Source: Typha latifolia | Lineage: Eukaryota; Streptophyta; Magnoliopsida; Poales; Typhaceae | Assembly (NCBI GenBank): GCA_019914945.1 | Contig: CM034102.1 | Coordinates: forward strand, 8,979,501-9,043,500 | Reading direction: 5' to 3' | Length of the DNA stretch: 64,000 nt | In this document: piece by piece, positions 1 to 13,600 of the stretch | Numbering within the stretch: position 1 is the first letter of the stretch | Layout of the letters: every line of letters starts with the position of its first letter | The notes under the pieces: model-generated | Databases searched by the model: none | Seen by the model: the letters and a program-made list of their open reading frames with translations, nothing else | Told to the model about the DNA's origin: nothing | Made by a program: the position numbers and the translations under genes

Positions 1-299
1 ATTCCGACCGTCGAGATGCACAGATTCAAGAGTATTAAAAGCCTCGGGCAATGCTGACTGGAATAAATCGGTCAAAAAGATATTATTCCCAGAAAAAATA
101 ATGACAGATTATACAATTTAATAGTGGTAACAGCAGTGGCCTCCCGGTGATAAAGAGCTTGTTTGGATTAAGAGGCCAATTAAACAAACAGGACTCTGAT
201 CAGCTTAAATCAAATAGCTGCAGATCCATGTAACCGTTAAACTTCCAGAGGTCCAATTAAAGTGAAAATGTCAAAGATAAAAAGTGTAGCACAATGGTT
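1..299. other. 3' flank of PHD gene
   Basis: Presumed 3' UTR and downstream sequence of the minus-strand gene. I see no perfect AATAAA on the minus strand. An AATAAT-type variant lies around 76-90. No other feature seen. Confidence 0.4.
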
Positions 300-441
300 T
301 CATGTCCTTGCCCTATTATGTCTTTGAGAGATAAAACGTATTCCTTGCTTCCCGAGCTCCAGGGTCGTAGATCTTCCATCATCTAAATGAACTGACAAAG
401 ATGAAGTGCCTTGAATGATATCAGAAACCATTCCTTGATGC
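300..441 (-). CDS. exon 13 of PHD gene, end of Tudor-like domain and stop
   Basis: Encodes HQGMVSDIIQGTSSLSVHLD to RHNRART and then TGA at 302-300. Alternating hydrophobic strands (GMVSDI, LSVHLDDG, TLELGKQGIRFI) fit a small Tudor/Agenet-type barrel, which is an inference. Confidence 0.9.
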
Positions 442-3400
442 CTGCGCGAGGATATAGCAGTAAGCAAATTTGTCTGACATAATTTAGGTAGGCAAAAATC
501 TTCAGTTTAAGCCATTCTTCTTGAATCATTTCTTGCAAGTTGTGAAAAGTAGATCAAACTAGAAGTATCACAAGAATGCCATGGAGACAAACTCACCAAG
601 AACTGTCAGATGATAGACGGACTTCAACTCTTTTTCCAATTGCATCCCTACCCAGCTTCTGCAGTATCCAGTTAGCATCCATTGCTTCATCGATTGTATT
701 TTCTTGATGATGCTTTGTAAAATTTTCATCTTCAGAACTACCCATTTTCTCCGTGGACGGCCTCTTTCTCTTTGATCTTTGCCCTTTGACAGAGTTCTCT
801 ACTCCTGAAGGAGCCCAGGAGCTTGGCTGTTCAAAATATGGATTTTTAAATTTCAGCTTCAGCAATGGCTTCGGGTTGGAGGCAGAAAGTAATGAAGGTT
901 TGCCATCACTATTATTTCGTACATCAGCATATGCATCCACAAATTGTTTATTTTGGACAATCTCATTTCTTGCAGTCCCTTTCCCCACAGTTTCTGCAGT
1001 TGGGTCAAACTTGTTGTTCCTTTTTCCAGCTATAGGACTTCTGCATGCCTCTGTAAGTCCACTTTCCTCAGCATAGCCAACATTGCTCTTCTGTTGCATG
1101 TCAGATGCCTTACCGGGCTTTACGTCATCATTTTTGTTCCCATGCCTTGAAAATCTTATATAGCTTTTACTGTCAATTTTAGCTCCTGAAATGAAGAAAA
1201 TATTAGGTACACCAAACTTGCAGTCAAGGAATGTCTCCAACAACAGTAAGAAAACACTGTTATGATCTTAACATATCCAACTCATGTTAATCAAATACCA
1301 TAAGTAGCATTCTGTCAGCAAACAACGGCAGCATCAAGCAACAACCAAAACTAAGCTCCAAAAAAAAAATATCCAAAGGACCTTCTTCCCCAAGTTAAAA
1401 TATTAGGTACACCAAACTTGCAGTCAAGGAATGTCTCCAACAACAGTAAGAAAACATTGTTACGATCTTAACATATCCAACTCATGTTAATCAAATACCA
1501 TAAGTAGCATTCAGTCAGCAAACAATGGCAGCATCAAGCAACAACCAAAACTAAGCTCCAAAAAATAATATCTAAAAAAGAACCTTCTTCCCCAATCGAA
1601 AACACTGAGAGGCCTTTAGTCTTCTTTTTTTCTGAAGAAGAAGAAAAGGCTAAGGATTGCTCAGTTTCATTAGAAGCATGACACCTTGAGAACACATAAT
1701 GTCTAAAACACAGCAGAACAGAGCCACACCAACCAACATGCCCCTTAAATCCAAACTAAAGCAACATACACCTGACCACACCTGACCACCATATCTAAAG
1801 CGGCCCCCATAAAACAAACCAAGTTTAAAGCGAAAAACCACAGTATTATCAACATATCAAAACACCAGTACACCCAGAGATTAAGTAATTAACCAAACAA
1901 TGATCAAAGCATTGCCATCTTCTCCCACAGCTACAGGCTTTCTACTAAATCAAAGAAGCCATATACAAGAATGAATGGACAGACCAGGCCGCATAAGACT
2001 AATGGAATGGAAGAAGTGATTCGTTAATGGCAAGGGAGAAATTGCCAAATCACAATACTTATTCCGGATGCTCAATACCAGAGGACAGAAGACCCATTCC
2101 TGACGACAGATGAAAACATATTCCATCTTCCCCTTGTAAAATTAGTCACTATGTTTCAGCACTCAAGAACATCGAGGGCTTAAAGATGGAATTAATCAGT
2201 ACAAATAATACCTTTGCTATAACCAGATTTGGTGATTCCACTATGATCTCCATGCATGAAGTTCTCGCCATCTTTTGTCTTCTTCTGCAGCGTGTCTTCA
2301 CTACCTGTTTTCAATCATCAGAATGGATAAGCTAATTGGTGGTGAGTGGTGACAAACCAAACATGTAAGCTACATTCTACTCCATGAATCTTATTAACCT
2401 TGTAAGGAAAGAGCAGATGATACAGCTTGAAAGAAAATGAGAAGTAGCAAGAAAGCTAACAAAAATAGAAAATCAAAATTGACTCAGCAAGTGTCAGATA
2501 CAATGTATGCAAGTGTAAAAACATATGTCTAAAAATATATGCCTACAAGGATATTATGTTTGTATATATGTGTGTATATATATATTAAATCAAAATTTCT
2601 AGCAATCCTGATACAAAACATAAATCCACATTCAGAAAACCAGAAGATCGGGCTCTAGACAACCACATCAAGTACAGTCTTTCTTTGACCAAGATGTTAA
2701 AGGGAAAAACTTTTAGTAAGTCCATCTACCAAGGATGTAAAATATCATTGAAACCACAATAGACTAACTCATGAAGCACAAAATGATGAAGTATAAAAAT
2801 AAGATCAAGGAGAAGGAGATAAAAAGAAAAGATAACCGCGGAGGTTGAGGGTGCTGAACTTCCATATTTCGAATAGGAACCAGAGAATTACTCTTTAATG
2901 GAGTTAAGACACTTCAGTGTACCATAATGCTGTAAGAGCTTACGGAACTGATTAATTTAGTCTATACATGGTGGTACTAACCATATAACAATTTCTTATG
3001 CTCAAATTAAATTCAAAAGGAAATTTTCTGGTAAAAGATATCCAATTGTTGTCACAAAACTCATGAGGTTTTCTGTCACTAAAGAAAAGTTGGGCAAAAA
3101 TAATATAACAAGCCAGTAGTTAAAAGTTGAACTGTGAAAAGCATAGTTTCACAATATTCCCAGTGTCCCCATTTCTCAGTAATATCTCAGTAGATCTACA
3201 GAGATCCTGAGCTGCATTAATTCTTAAAGCCGTCAGTGTAGAGGAGGAGGTGAGTACTGAAAAAGTAAAGCTGATTAAATATCAGACGGTGGACTAAAAT
3301 AAACTTGCATAAACGTACACCTGGACAAAAACCATTTAAAATCACACAAACTTGAAATACAGTAAACTACATGATAATGTATCCATATGATATTGACAGA

Positions 3401-5485
3401 ATCATGATGACAGGATTAGCTAAGAGATGAAAAGGTGGATACCATGGCAGGAAGCTAGGTCCTGATCTCTTTGACAGCTTGATGTTTCAGACCTTGGAGA
3501 GCCAGAAACATTCTTATTTCTTGAACCAATATGTATAACCAATTTGGTACCTCTCATAGTTTCACTTTTTGTCACATTTTCTCCAGCATATTCTCTTAAA
3601 TGCGAATTTGGTAGTTTGGCACCTTTTATTTTGACTTTGGGCACCACATGAACTCTGTTTGCAGTACTTTCCTTGGCAACAGTGACATACTTTGTGTCCA
3701 TTTGATTAACACCAGATATCACATCCATCCCAGGACTTCTAGTTCTTGGAGATGATAACATCTCTGGTCCATCATTTCTAGGTGAAGTCATGTCAGAAAT
3801 CTTTTGATCTATGAAACTGTCCTCTAGTGATCTTGCTTCATGTCGTTTTTCCAGATATATCTCTTCATTTTCAACAAGAAATTTGGTTTGATACCCTTTC
3901 TTCTTTAAACTGTTCTTTCCAGATTCTTTGATATTCTTCGATTGTTTATCATTAATACCTTTAACAGAAAATTTTAGGGTCTTGCCATTATCATTCTTTA
4001 GTATGATCGGGCCAATTTGTTCATCATCTGAGGAGGGAGAAGCAGAAATTTCTTCTTCCTGGGATGGCAATCCAGCAGCAGCCCTTAAGCTTGTAATTAG
4101 ATCACAATCAGCTATATCTTTTCTCTTCCAAAGCTCCCGAACTGCATCTTCTGTGTCATGAACCTAATAATAATAAAACATTTCTAATTGATCATAAAAT
4201 ATGGCAGAAAGAGCTCAAAAGCACAACTAGAAAAGAATATAATACCTGATAACAATCGCCACGACATGCAGCACATCTATACTGTAGGTTTTGATCAGCT
4301 TGGAACTGCTGATATTTCTCATCACTGCATAAGATGTGGAATCAGAATTCTTGAAAATATTGCCTACTCAGATTTATTTATGTGATGAAAGATATATGTT
4401 CCATTAACAGAGAGGAAAAATAAAATAATAAGATGATAATAACATATATATGGAACACCAAAAAGCAATATTGAAAAGAAGAAAAGGAAAATTGCTGTTA
4501 AGACTTTTTCTTGGTAGAAAAGAATAAATATATTACCACAAAAAGAGGGGCGCAAAAAAAAAAAAAAATCATATCCCTATACACAAATTCTAAATTTTCC
4601 GATGGAACAGACTCCACCCAAGTAGAAGCAAAATCCTGCTCCTGCGCTAGGTGGGAGATGTCCACCTAGGGCAGCTTGGTTACCATCCCTAATAGCAGTG
4701 AGAGGAGACAGAATTGAAAAAAGAAAGGAGATAGGAGATGTCCAGAAATGAATGATGGCATCTCCAAGAAATTGATTAGTCTTTCGAATTTTGATAAGAC
4801 AGAGAGTCGGACTAAATCGTAATAGAAGTGAAGTTGCATGTCCCTAGCTTTGAGAAACGCAAAACAGACCGCTTCGGCTTTAACATGCAACAGATCAAAA
4901 GCCACCAAAGCAGTTGCTCCTACTAGAACAGAGATTCCATCAAAATCCTGAGAGAGAAAGCCGGCCCCAGCAGAACCATTGGAAGTAGCAATGGCACCAC
5001 CACTATTGATCAAGATTGTCTCAGCGGCGAAGCCTTCCATCTACAAACAAGGCTCGCCAGCCAGGAAGGCGAAGGCTGTCGGACCAAAATGCAGACCCGC
5101 CTCCTCATTAAGAACAACAGTTTTGAACACTAGTTGATTGATGGTGCATGATTTTCGCTTAAAATTCCTATTGTTACGGCTCCACAAGTGCCACACACCA
5201 AGGTTCCGAAACTCGATATTGAGATCGGCAATTAGAAAAAACAGCATGTATCAATTGCATCGGTTGTGTCAGCTGCTCATATTGGATCGGACTATTTTTA
5301 ATTATGGAACACAGTATATAATGAAAGATATATGTTCCATTAATAGGGAGGAAAAATAAAATATTAAGATGATAAAAACATATATATGGAACACCAAAAA
5401 GCAATATTGGAAAAGAAGAAAAGGAAAAAGGTTGTTAAGACTTTTTCTTGGTAGAAAAGAATGAATATTTTACCACAAAAGAGAG

Positions 5486-5521
<36 letters not shown>

Positions 5522-8500
5522 CACCCAAGTAGAAGCAAAATCTTGCTCCTGCGCCAAGTGGGAGATGTCCACCTAGGGCAGCTTGGTTAGCCTCCCTAAT
5601 AGCAGTGAGAGGAGACAGAATTGAGAAAAGAATCCACAAATGAATGATGACATCTCCAAGAAATTGATTGGTCTTTCAAATTTTCATAAGACAGAGAATC
5701 GGACTAAATCGTAATAGAAGTGAAGTTGCCCGTCCCTAGCTTTGAGAAGCGCAAAACAGACCTCTTCGACTTTAATATGCAACAGATCAAAAGCCATCAA
5801 AGCGATTGCTCCTACTAGAACAAAGATTCCATCAAAATCTTGAGAGAGAAAGCCAGCCCCAGCAGAACCATTGGAAGTAGCAATGGCACCACCGCTATTG
5901 ATCAAGATTGTCTTGGCGGCGGAGCCTTCCATCTACAAACAAGGCTTGCCAGCAGAGAAGGCGAAGGCTGTCGAACCAAAATGCAAACTGCCTCCTCAGC
6001 AAGAACAACAGTTTTGAACACTAGTTGGTTGATGGTGCATGATTTTCGCTTAAAATTCCTATTGTTACGACTCTACAAGTGCCACACACAAAAGTTTTGA
6101 AACTCGATATTGAGATCGGCAATTAGAAAAAACAGTATGTATCGATTGTATCCGTCGCGTCAGCTGCCCATATTGGATTGGACTATTTTTAATTAAGTAA
6201 AATTTTAAATATTATTTGAAATGCAAAAATATTTCAAAACATTTATAAAACATAATAGAAAAATAAGAAAATAAAAATTAATCACATATGAAACCTAAAA
6301 CCTAAAGAAATAATTTACTTAAAACTATAATGAATTTTGACTTGAATTTGACAAATTTTTATATTAACAAATTACTACTATGAAACAACAGTGAAGAGAG
6401 AACTTTCTTCATGTTGTTCTATAGCAATAAAAAAAGAGTTAAAAAGTTAGTGAGAAAGAGAAATGAGAAAAAAAACTCACCAAAGTTCCCCTAAGTGTCG
6501 AGTAGTTGAAAGGGCTCATCAAATAAACCGCCGAATGAGCAGTGTAAGGGTGAGAGGAGAGTGAGAGGAGAGTAAAAAGTTAAAGAAAAAGGTAGTTAAG
6601 GACATTAATTACCTAACAAGCCAAGATACGAATATAGAATACGTCAAATTCGTAAAAGTAGGATACGAAAACGACATGGGTACGCAAATAAATAAATAAT
6701 ATATTTTCTATCTATTGTCAACCAATATAACATATGATAAAGAATGATTACATTTAGGGTTGTAAATGAGCTTAGCCCGAGCAAGCCGGCTCCAGCTCAA
6801 ACTCAAGCTCAAGCTCGGCTCAAAATTAATTTCGAGCCTACTAACTCGGCTCGGCTCAACTTGAGACTAAGTTAGGCCGAGCCCAAGTCAAGCTTAAATT
6901 AAGCCTATTATCGAGTCCTATTCAAGTCGAGCAGGATCAAGTAGACTGAGCCCAAGTTCAAGAATTTGTTGCTCTAGCAAAATGACTTGGTCGGCGTCAT
7001 ATCGCCAAAGTTGGGTGGATGACTTGAGCTAGGTGATCGAGTGAATATAGTCATCTGTCGGTTATCTCACCGCCCTCCAAGAACTCCAGCTCAACATCAA
7101 CTAGGTCTCTAGCATGATGACTCCCGAACTTGCTGAATGCAGTAACCTGACCGACCTTGAGCTCAACAACAATTAGATCTACAGTGCCATCCTAGCAAAG
7201 CTCGGCTGATGGGCCTTCAATTAGATCACCGCCACGAGAGCTGTCGCACCACGGGTGCAATCCAGGCATTGCTCAAAATTATCACTTATCACTACCTCTC
7301 ATTCATCATCAAATACTTCTATAGCGGAGAACTAGATGGAGCAAAAGAAGAGGCTGCCACAATTTTAACCTACTAAGCCACCAACTCATGCTTGTCAGCA
7401 ACTTCCATAGCATAGAATTCTTTAGGGTTGATAACCAAATTTCTATTACCCAACCAATTACGCATAGAGACCGAGGAAACAAGGGTATATAGAGACACTG
7501 TGCTCAGCCTCAATCGACTAGTGGGTAGAGAGAAACGGTCCAAACCCCACACCACAGGAAAGTAAAGAGGAAGCCACAGACTAGGAGGATAGGAAAAACC
7601 CATGGGTTTGGTGAGCGGGGATCCCCGAGGAGTAAGGGACAAGAGGTACTCCCACACCTAAATACAAGCAAGGGAACGACGAGAATGGGACACCTCAAGC
7701 TTACCCACCTCTAGGTTGGTAGTGATCTGCTTCCCCATCTCAACAAGATTAGGAGTCGATCGAGACATTGGAACGAACAACAATGAGAGCTTTAGGCCTA
7801 GTAGCCGAAGTTGGGGGAGAAGATCAAGGCAATAGAAGGGATGGCATAAGCCCGAGATCTTCAACGAAGCTCGAGGGATATCAAGGTCCATAGTCTACCC
7901 TGTAAATAGAGTAGTCATCCTAACACATCACCTCAAAACTATTAGTCTCCATACCCAAACGATTGGGATTGTAGGGCTGTACACCTCCCGTCATCAGAAG
8001 TCTACCCATAAGGTGGGCTGACCTCAAAGATAGGATTGGTGCCTTCCGGGTATAAGCAACCTTAGAATTCACCTTAGTATGTTTCATCTCCTACTTACTT
8101 TGAAATCTCATCCTGATTATCCACCTCCAAATTCCCTTTCCTCATCACGCGCATGGCACATAAAGCAGGAGGAGTGGAGAAATCAAAGATGCCAAGTTCG
8201 CCACATGGCTTACCAGTCCATGCGCATAAGGTCAGACAAGCCATTGATGCTAGATGTCTCTAACAACTAGCATGGGAAACGAGTCCCCGGTCCTGTGCCA
8301 GCCAAGGCAACACCCTACCCGACTGTACCCATTCGACCACAAACCCCATGACAGCAATCCCTGGTTACCCGAAGCCACAGGCCAAACTAATAGTTATCAC
8401 CAATGGGCTCCTCACCCATTGCCCTCACCTCCCTTTCAAGAAGAGTCGACCCATCAAGTCATAATTTTGCCAATTCTGTCGCAAACAAAGCAAAACTCTA

Positions 8501-10656
8501 AGAGATCCTTATACAAGAATCTTATTAGCTCCCGTCGATGCTCAATACCATGAGACCTTGCTTTAGTGGCTTAGCGAGATCAAGATCAATGCATGTTCTA
8601 GCATACCTGCTCCTAGCACTCGATGTCGTGGTATCATGCACTCAAAGTGGACAACCCAAACGAGCAGCAATATCAGCCAAGATCTCCAGCCTCCAGTATT
8701 CCGACAGTAAGTCCATGAACCTCACCCATATCAACGCACACCAGATGACCTCCAATGAAGGCCGGAAGTCAGGCTTCCAAGAAATCAGATTTAGAACCTG
8801 ACCTCTAATGATCTACAGCCCCTCTGTTAACACCCAAATCATGTCCTCCTTAAGTTCAACAGAAAAAGGTAAAACCTATTATCCACATCCGAGGCAAGAA
8901 AATGACTAGAGGTCAGCCATATTTTGGAAGGAATACCCCTAAAGGAACCCTCACAGGTTTCACTAGAAATTTACCGTAAAGCCCAAACAGCCATTCTTTC
9001 CTACTACTTTGCAGAAAATCGAGATCAACTTCCACCCAGTCTTCAGAGTCAGCGAAGATCAAATCCAGAATATCTTGCGAGATGGTCGTCGGCCTCCTGA
9101 GCCTACACTTTAGATTAGCAGGGCTGTTACCCCATGCCACTTGAGCCCACAAACCAGGCACGAGAACTGTAGTAGCCGGTTGCTTGCCAGAGGGGACAAT
9201 AGCAAGAGGAGCCTGCCCCTGTCCCCCACAGGGTCAAGAGGGCTCGAGTGATGGGTGGGTGAAGCCGACACCTCGATCACCGATTAGAACAGAAGATCGA
9301 CAATCAGAGGAATTGCCAACACAATTGCTAGAGCAAACTCCTAATCACAATGACTGTTAAGACTTTGAAGTGGGCAATTAATCAATTTTGCCAATTGAAC
9401 CAGAAGAACTCACACTAAAAACTTTTAACACTTTGAAGTAAAGTAAAGCAATTATGTGATCACTTCTCAGAACCATACCATTAGTATAAATGGTCTAAGA
9501 TCAGACATCTATAAATCTTTGAAAAGCTCAGGTGCAAATATCTTTTAAAGAATAAAGTATGATAATTAAATTAATCATGGAGTAAACATAGAGTAGGATA
9601 GTGTCAGTCTACTGAATCATGAATTGACCTCATGGAAAAGAAGAATAAACTAAGCTAGTAGTCATGTTTAAATTGGATGAACAAGAATAGTTTGGATAGA
9701 ATAAATTCTATGAACTTACAGCACATCAAGACATTTATGAAACAACAAAAACTGAGAGTATGTCTATAAGATACGAATGCCATTAAGAGATGAATTAATC
9801 ATTTTCTCAGAAGTTTAATGCTCCTATTTCGGCTCATGTGAAGTCATTTAGTATCCCTTGCTGAAAAGGGTTGACTCCTAATAGATCCAACCATGTATTC
9901 TCAAGTGTAGAGCATATAAGAGAAAGAACACTGTCGTCCAAACACAAAATCAATAAGTTGTTTAAGTAGTCTACTGATATAGGAAAAAATGATTGTAGAT
10001 AGTGAAGACCAACCATTCAAGTAGAAGAGGGTGCCTTCTTCCTCTTAGTTAATGACTCTAGACACAGATAAAATGTATCTCACAGCTCTTGAAAATGAAA
10101 ATGTATGTAATACTAGGCCAACATAATATAGAATACAGAATAGCCGCAATCGTTCCACCCTCATTCTCTGTTAATTCAAGCTCAAGAAATAGACTCAATA
10201 GGGACTAATTCTTAAAATGTAGTCCGATATGGTTTGGACTTGACCAAACCGCCTCATGCTGAATCTGATGGGATTAAATCCTAGTTATCTTTTATTTTAT
10301 TTTGCAATATATTATTGTAATTGCACTTTGGTCCTTATGTTTTAGTTAATTGCTTGTTTGCATAAGTCAAGTTGGGTTAGTCTGTTGGGTTAGCCAAACA
10401 GACTAGAGACTGGTAGCCACCTATGAAACATTGTAGTGTGTGATGTTTGAAAGGTAGAAAGATGGCAGGGCAACACACCAGCCCCCCGCCTCGCTAAGCT
10501 AAAATATGCCTACGAAAGGTGGCTAGCTGCCTAGGCGAGCCAGCGCTTCAGCTTGCCGAATCGAGATGCAGATAGTAAGTGAGCGGTCGGGTTTTATAGT
10601 GGATCCGGTATAATAACTAACATATATAAAATAAAAAAGCCAACATCAGCTCGCTA

Positions 10657-10692
<36 letters not shown>

Positions 10693-13600
10693 ACACACAG
10701 GCAAACCCTAGAACAAAAAATCCTTCCACGGTCAGTGGCAGCGAAGGCAGTGACCAGTCACTCCCATAGTAAAGGCGGTGAGCAGGATCTTGTGGCAATC
10801 TCTCTCCCACTCTCTCAGTCTCTCCCATAACGGTATTCCTCTCTCTTCTCTCTCTCTCTCTTTCACTCATAGTTTCTCTCTCTCACTCTTCCATTCTCCC
10901 ACTTCCTTATGGGTTTATTGTTTTTCCAAGCTTAAATGTTCCCAATTTCCCCTAGCTTAATTGTTCAATTACTCTTAATCTGCTACGGTAAGTAGCTATA
11001 GGAATTAATTAGAAATTTAGAGGAGTTAATTGCTAATTGGTTTATGAATTATTGAATTAAGATTACTGATGTATAGTTTTTTTTCACTATCTTGCATTAT
11101 TAATTAGGTGAATTACTAATTGCTAGCTAAATAAGTATATAATTTCTGATTAGAGGATTTTGAAATGTGATTTATGTGAATAAACTAGAGTTAGTAATCA
11201 GTTATGAATAATCAACAATTACTTTTTTTATCAATTACTGTCTCCCTATTATATAGAGTAAGTAATCTTAGTTTTAAAATGGGAGTAATTACTAACTAGT
11301 TACTGATGGAGGAAGTAAAAGTGAAAATTGTAGAACAATAATTACTAATTAGTTATTGGTTACTGTTTTACTAATTTTACTTTTTAGTTGGGAGGAACTG
11401 AGGAATTCCTAATTCTGTACAATAATTTTAGTTTTTTAAATGCGATTTAATTGGAGGAATTAAAAATATGAAATGTGAATTATGTTTGTTCTTTTGCCCA
11501 ATTTCATTCACAAATAGTCAGATATGGCCACTAATTCCTCTCTAACAGTAGTTGTGGCTGGGTCAACATTATCTTTTTTTTTTTTACTTGTTGGCTCTAA
11601 TGATCTAGGGTAGCAATATGAATATCTTCCAATTAAAAATGATGCTAACATGGTGAAATACATATTTTGTGGGAAGATCACAAATAGATAAATTAATAGA
11701 TTCAAGAAACATATTGTACATATTAAAGGTGATGTTGTCCCTTGCCCAAAAGAGACAAAAAAAAATCATTATAGAGTCTATAGGGGGGAACAAAAAGATA
11801 AAGGAGGATAAATCAAAAGATAAAGGAGGATAAATCAAAAGAGAAAGAAGAATTAAGAGTAGAAGTAAATATATTTAAAGAAAAGAAAGATCAAGAAATT
11901 TTAGATATTAAAAGTAAAAGATCAAAGAGTATAGGTCATTTAGACAAATATATCTTTCTTAATCCAAAAAATGCAATTAGAGAGTAGGGGAAGATGGCAC
12001 AAACAAATATAAAAGATACTTTTGCAAAAAAATAAAGAAATAGAGTGCTAATGCACTTAGCTCATTAGATTTATAAGTGTGGCATTCCCTTTAATGTTGT
12101 TATTAATAAATCATTTCATACTTTGATTGAAGCAGTTGGTCAATATGGTTTGGGTTCAAGCCGACGTCTATGCATGAGTCGTGTTAGCCACTTTTGACAA
12201 AGCAAATGGCCAAAACAAATGATGATTTAGAGAAACATAGAGATGCATGGAAGATTTGGAGAACCATAGAGCTACATGGAAGATAAATGGTTAATTTTAG
12301 CTGACGCTTAGATAGATCGAAGAAAAAGAAGCATTATAAAATTATGTGCCAATTGAGCTGAAGGTTAATTTTCTATGTTCAATTCCTTGTTCTAAAGATT
12401 CATATATAGATGAATACATTCATAATATTATTGTTGAGGGTATCAAGGAAGTGGAGAGAAAAATGTGCTTTAAGTTGTGACTAATAATATTGCTGCTAAT
12501 TTAATAGCCACACAGTTGCTAAAAAAAAAATATCCCCGTATATACTGGCCATCTTGTGCCGCCCACTATATAGATTCGATGTTGCAGATAATATCAAAGG
12601 AAGGAAAGATTAAAGGTTCAATTTAATGTGGGAAGGAAATCAATTGTATTTATTTGTGGACATCACAGGACATTTGAGTTTAATGCGTTCATTCACACAA
12701 ATAAAAAAGATCATGAGACCCGGGGTAACAAGATTTATCACTTCATTTCTTACATTGTAGAGTCCTTTGGAGAAGAAAGAGTAATTAAGGCTTATATTTA
12801 CTTCCAATGAATTTTTAAATTATAAATGGTCAAAATCTACGAAAGGAAATAGGGTTTATTATACTATTCTCAATAACCAATTTTGAAGACAAATGTCATT
12901 AGCAGTTAAAGTGTTCATTCCTTTAGTGAAGTTCTTTCGAGTTGTTGAGGGTGAAAAAAAGCCACCAATGGGATTCATATATAGTGGGTTTGATACGAAC
13001 TGGTTTGACTTGATTCGAATAAGTTTCTGAACAAAAATTTGTACGGGACTTTGAAAGAGTTTTCGGTAGATTTAGTCGTTGGATCGATATGAAATTTGAT
13101 AGGTTGTAGCCCTAGAAGAGATCTTTCTAATGAATTTAATTTTCCGTAGATTTGATAGCTAAATTAGAAGATATCTTCAGAAAAGTGGATAAAGGTCGGA
13201 GGATCAGCTCTGATACCAATGTTACTGAGCAAATCTGGACCGATTCGAATATATAAGAAAATTAAGAAAATTTAGATAGTGGTAGTCTCACGAGATAGGT
13301 ATCTAATGGCTCTGAGATGATACTGGCTATGAGTTGGAGATAGAATTAGGGTTTCTAACTTAGATCTACTTCTAGGAAAATAAACGGCTATGATTAACTT
13401 ACTTCTACTCCTATATTATCTTACTCTTACTCATAGATTATCTTACTCTTATTTCTAAGATAAACTCTAAGACTAAAATAATTTCTCAATGCTTGAATAA
13501 TTAGATGAATAAACAAAAAAGCTCAACCCCTCTATATATAAAAGTTGGGTATAATGAGTACTACTTGGACTTAGCCCTAAATGTTTATACGATTTGAAAT

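Larger units (their letters stand above)
4384..6195. repeat. tandem duplication of a ~0.9-kb RNase H-like fragment
   Basis: Unit 1 (4384-5320) and unit 2 (5321-6195) start with the same ATGAAAGATATATGTTCC block and end with the same GGACTATTTTTAATTA block. Each contains a poly-A run (4555-4569; about 5488-5516) and an RNase H-like frame on the minus strand. The units differ by scattered substitutions and small indels, so the duplication is not recent. Confidence 0.9.
10430..12985 (+). mobile_element. hAT element 1, degenerate and 3'-truncated
   Basis: Left end has a GC-rich block (CCGCCTCGCTAAGC ... CCTAGGCGAGCC) and GTCGGGTTTTATA. The following AT-rich 10998-11210 matches the reverse complement of the MITE at 29646-30279. 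A broken transposase follows. Copy ends abruptly at about 12985 against a family A-related LTR piece, so the 3' terminus and TSD are lost. It probably sits inside an older LTR. Confidence 0.8.

Noticed and set aside
593..1243. 216-aa open frame starting MLETFLDCKFGV
   Set aside because: The first ~20 codons are intron 11. The real exon starts at 1185 after the TTTCAG acceptor, which gives the right phase with exon 11.
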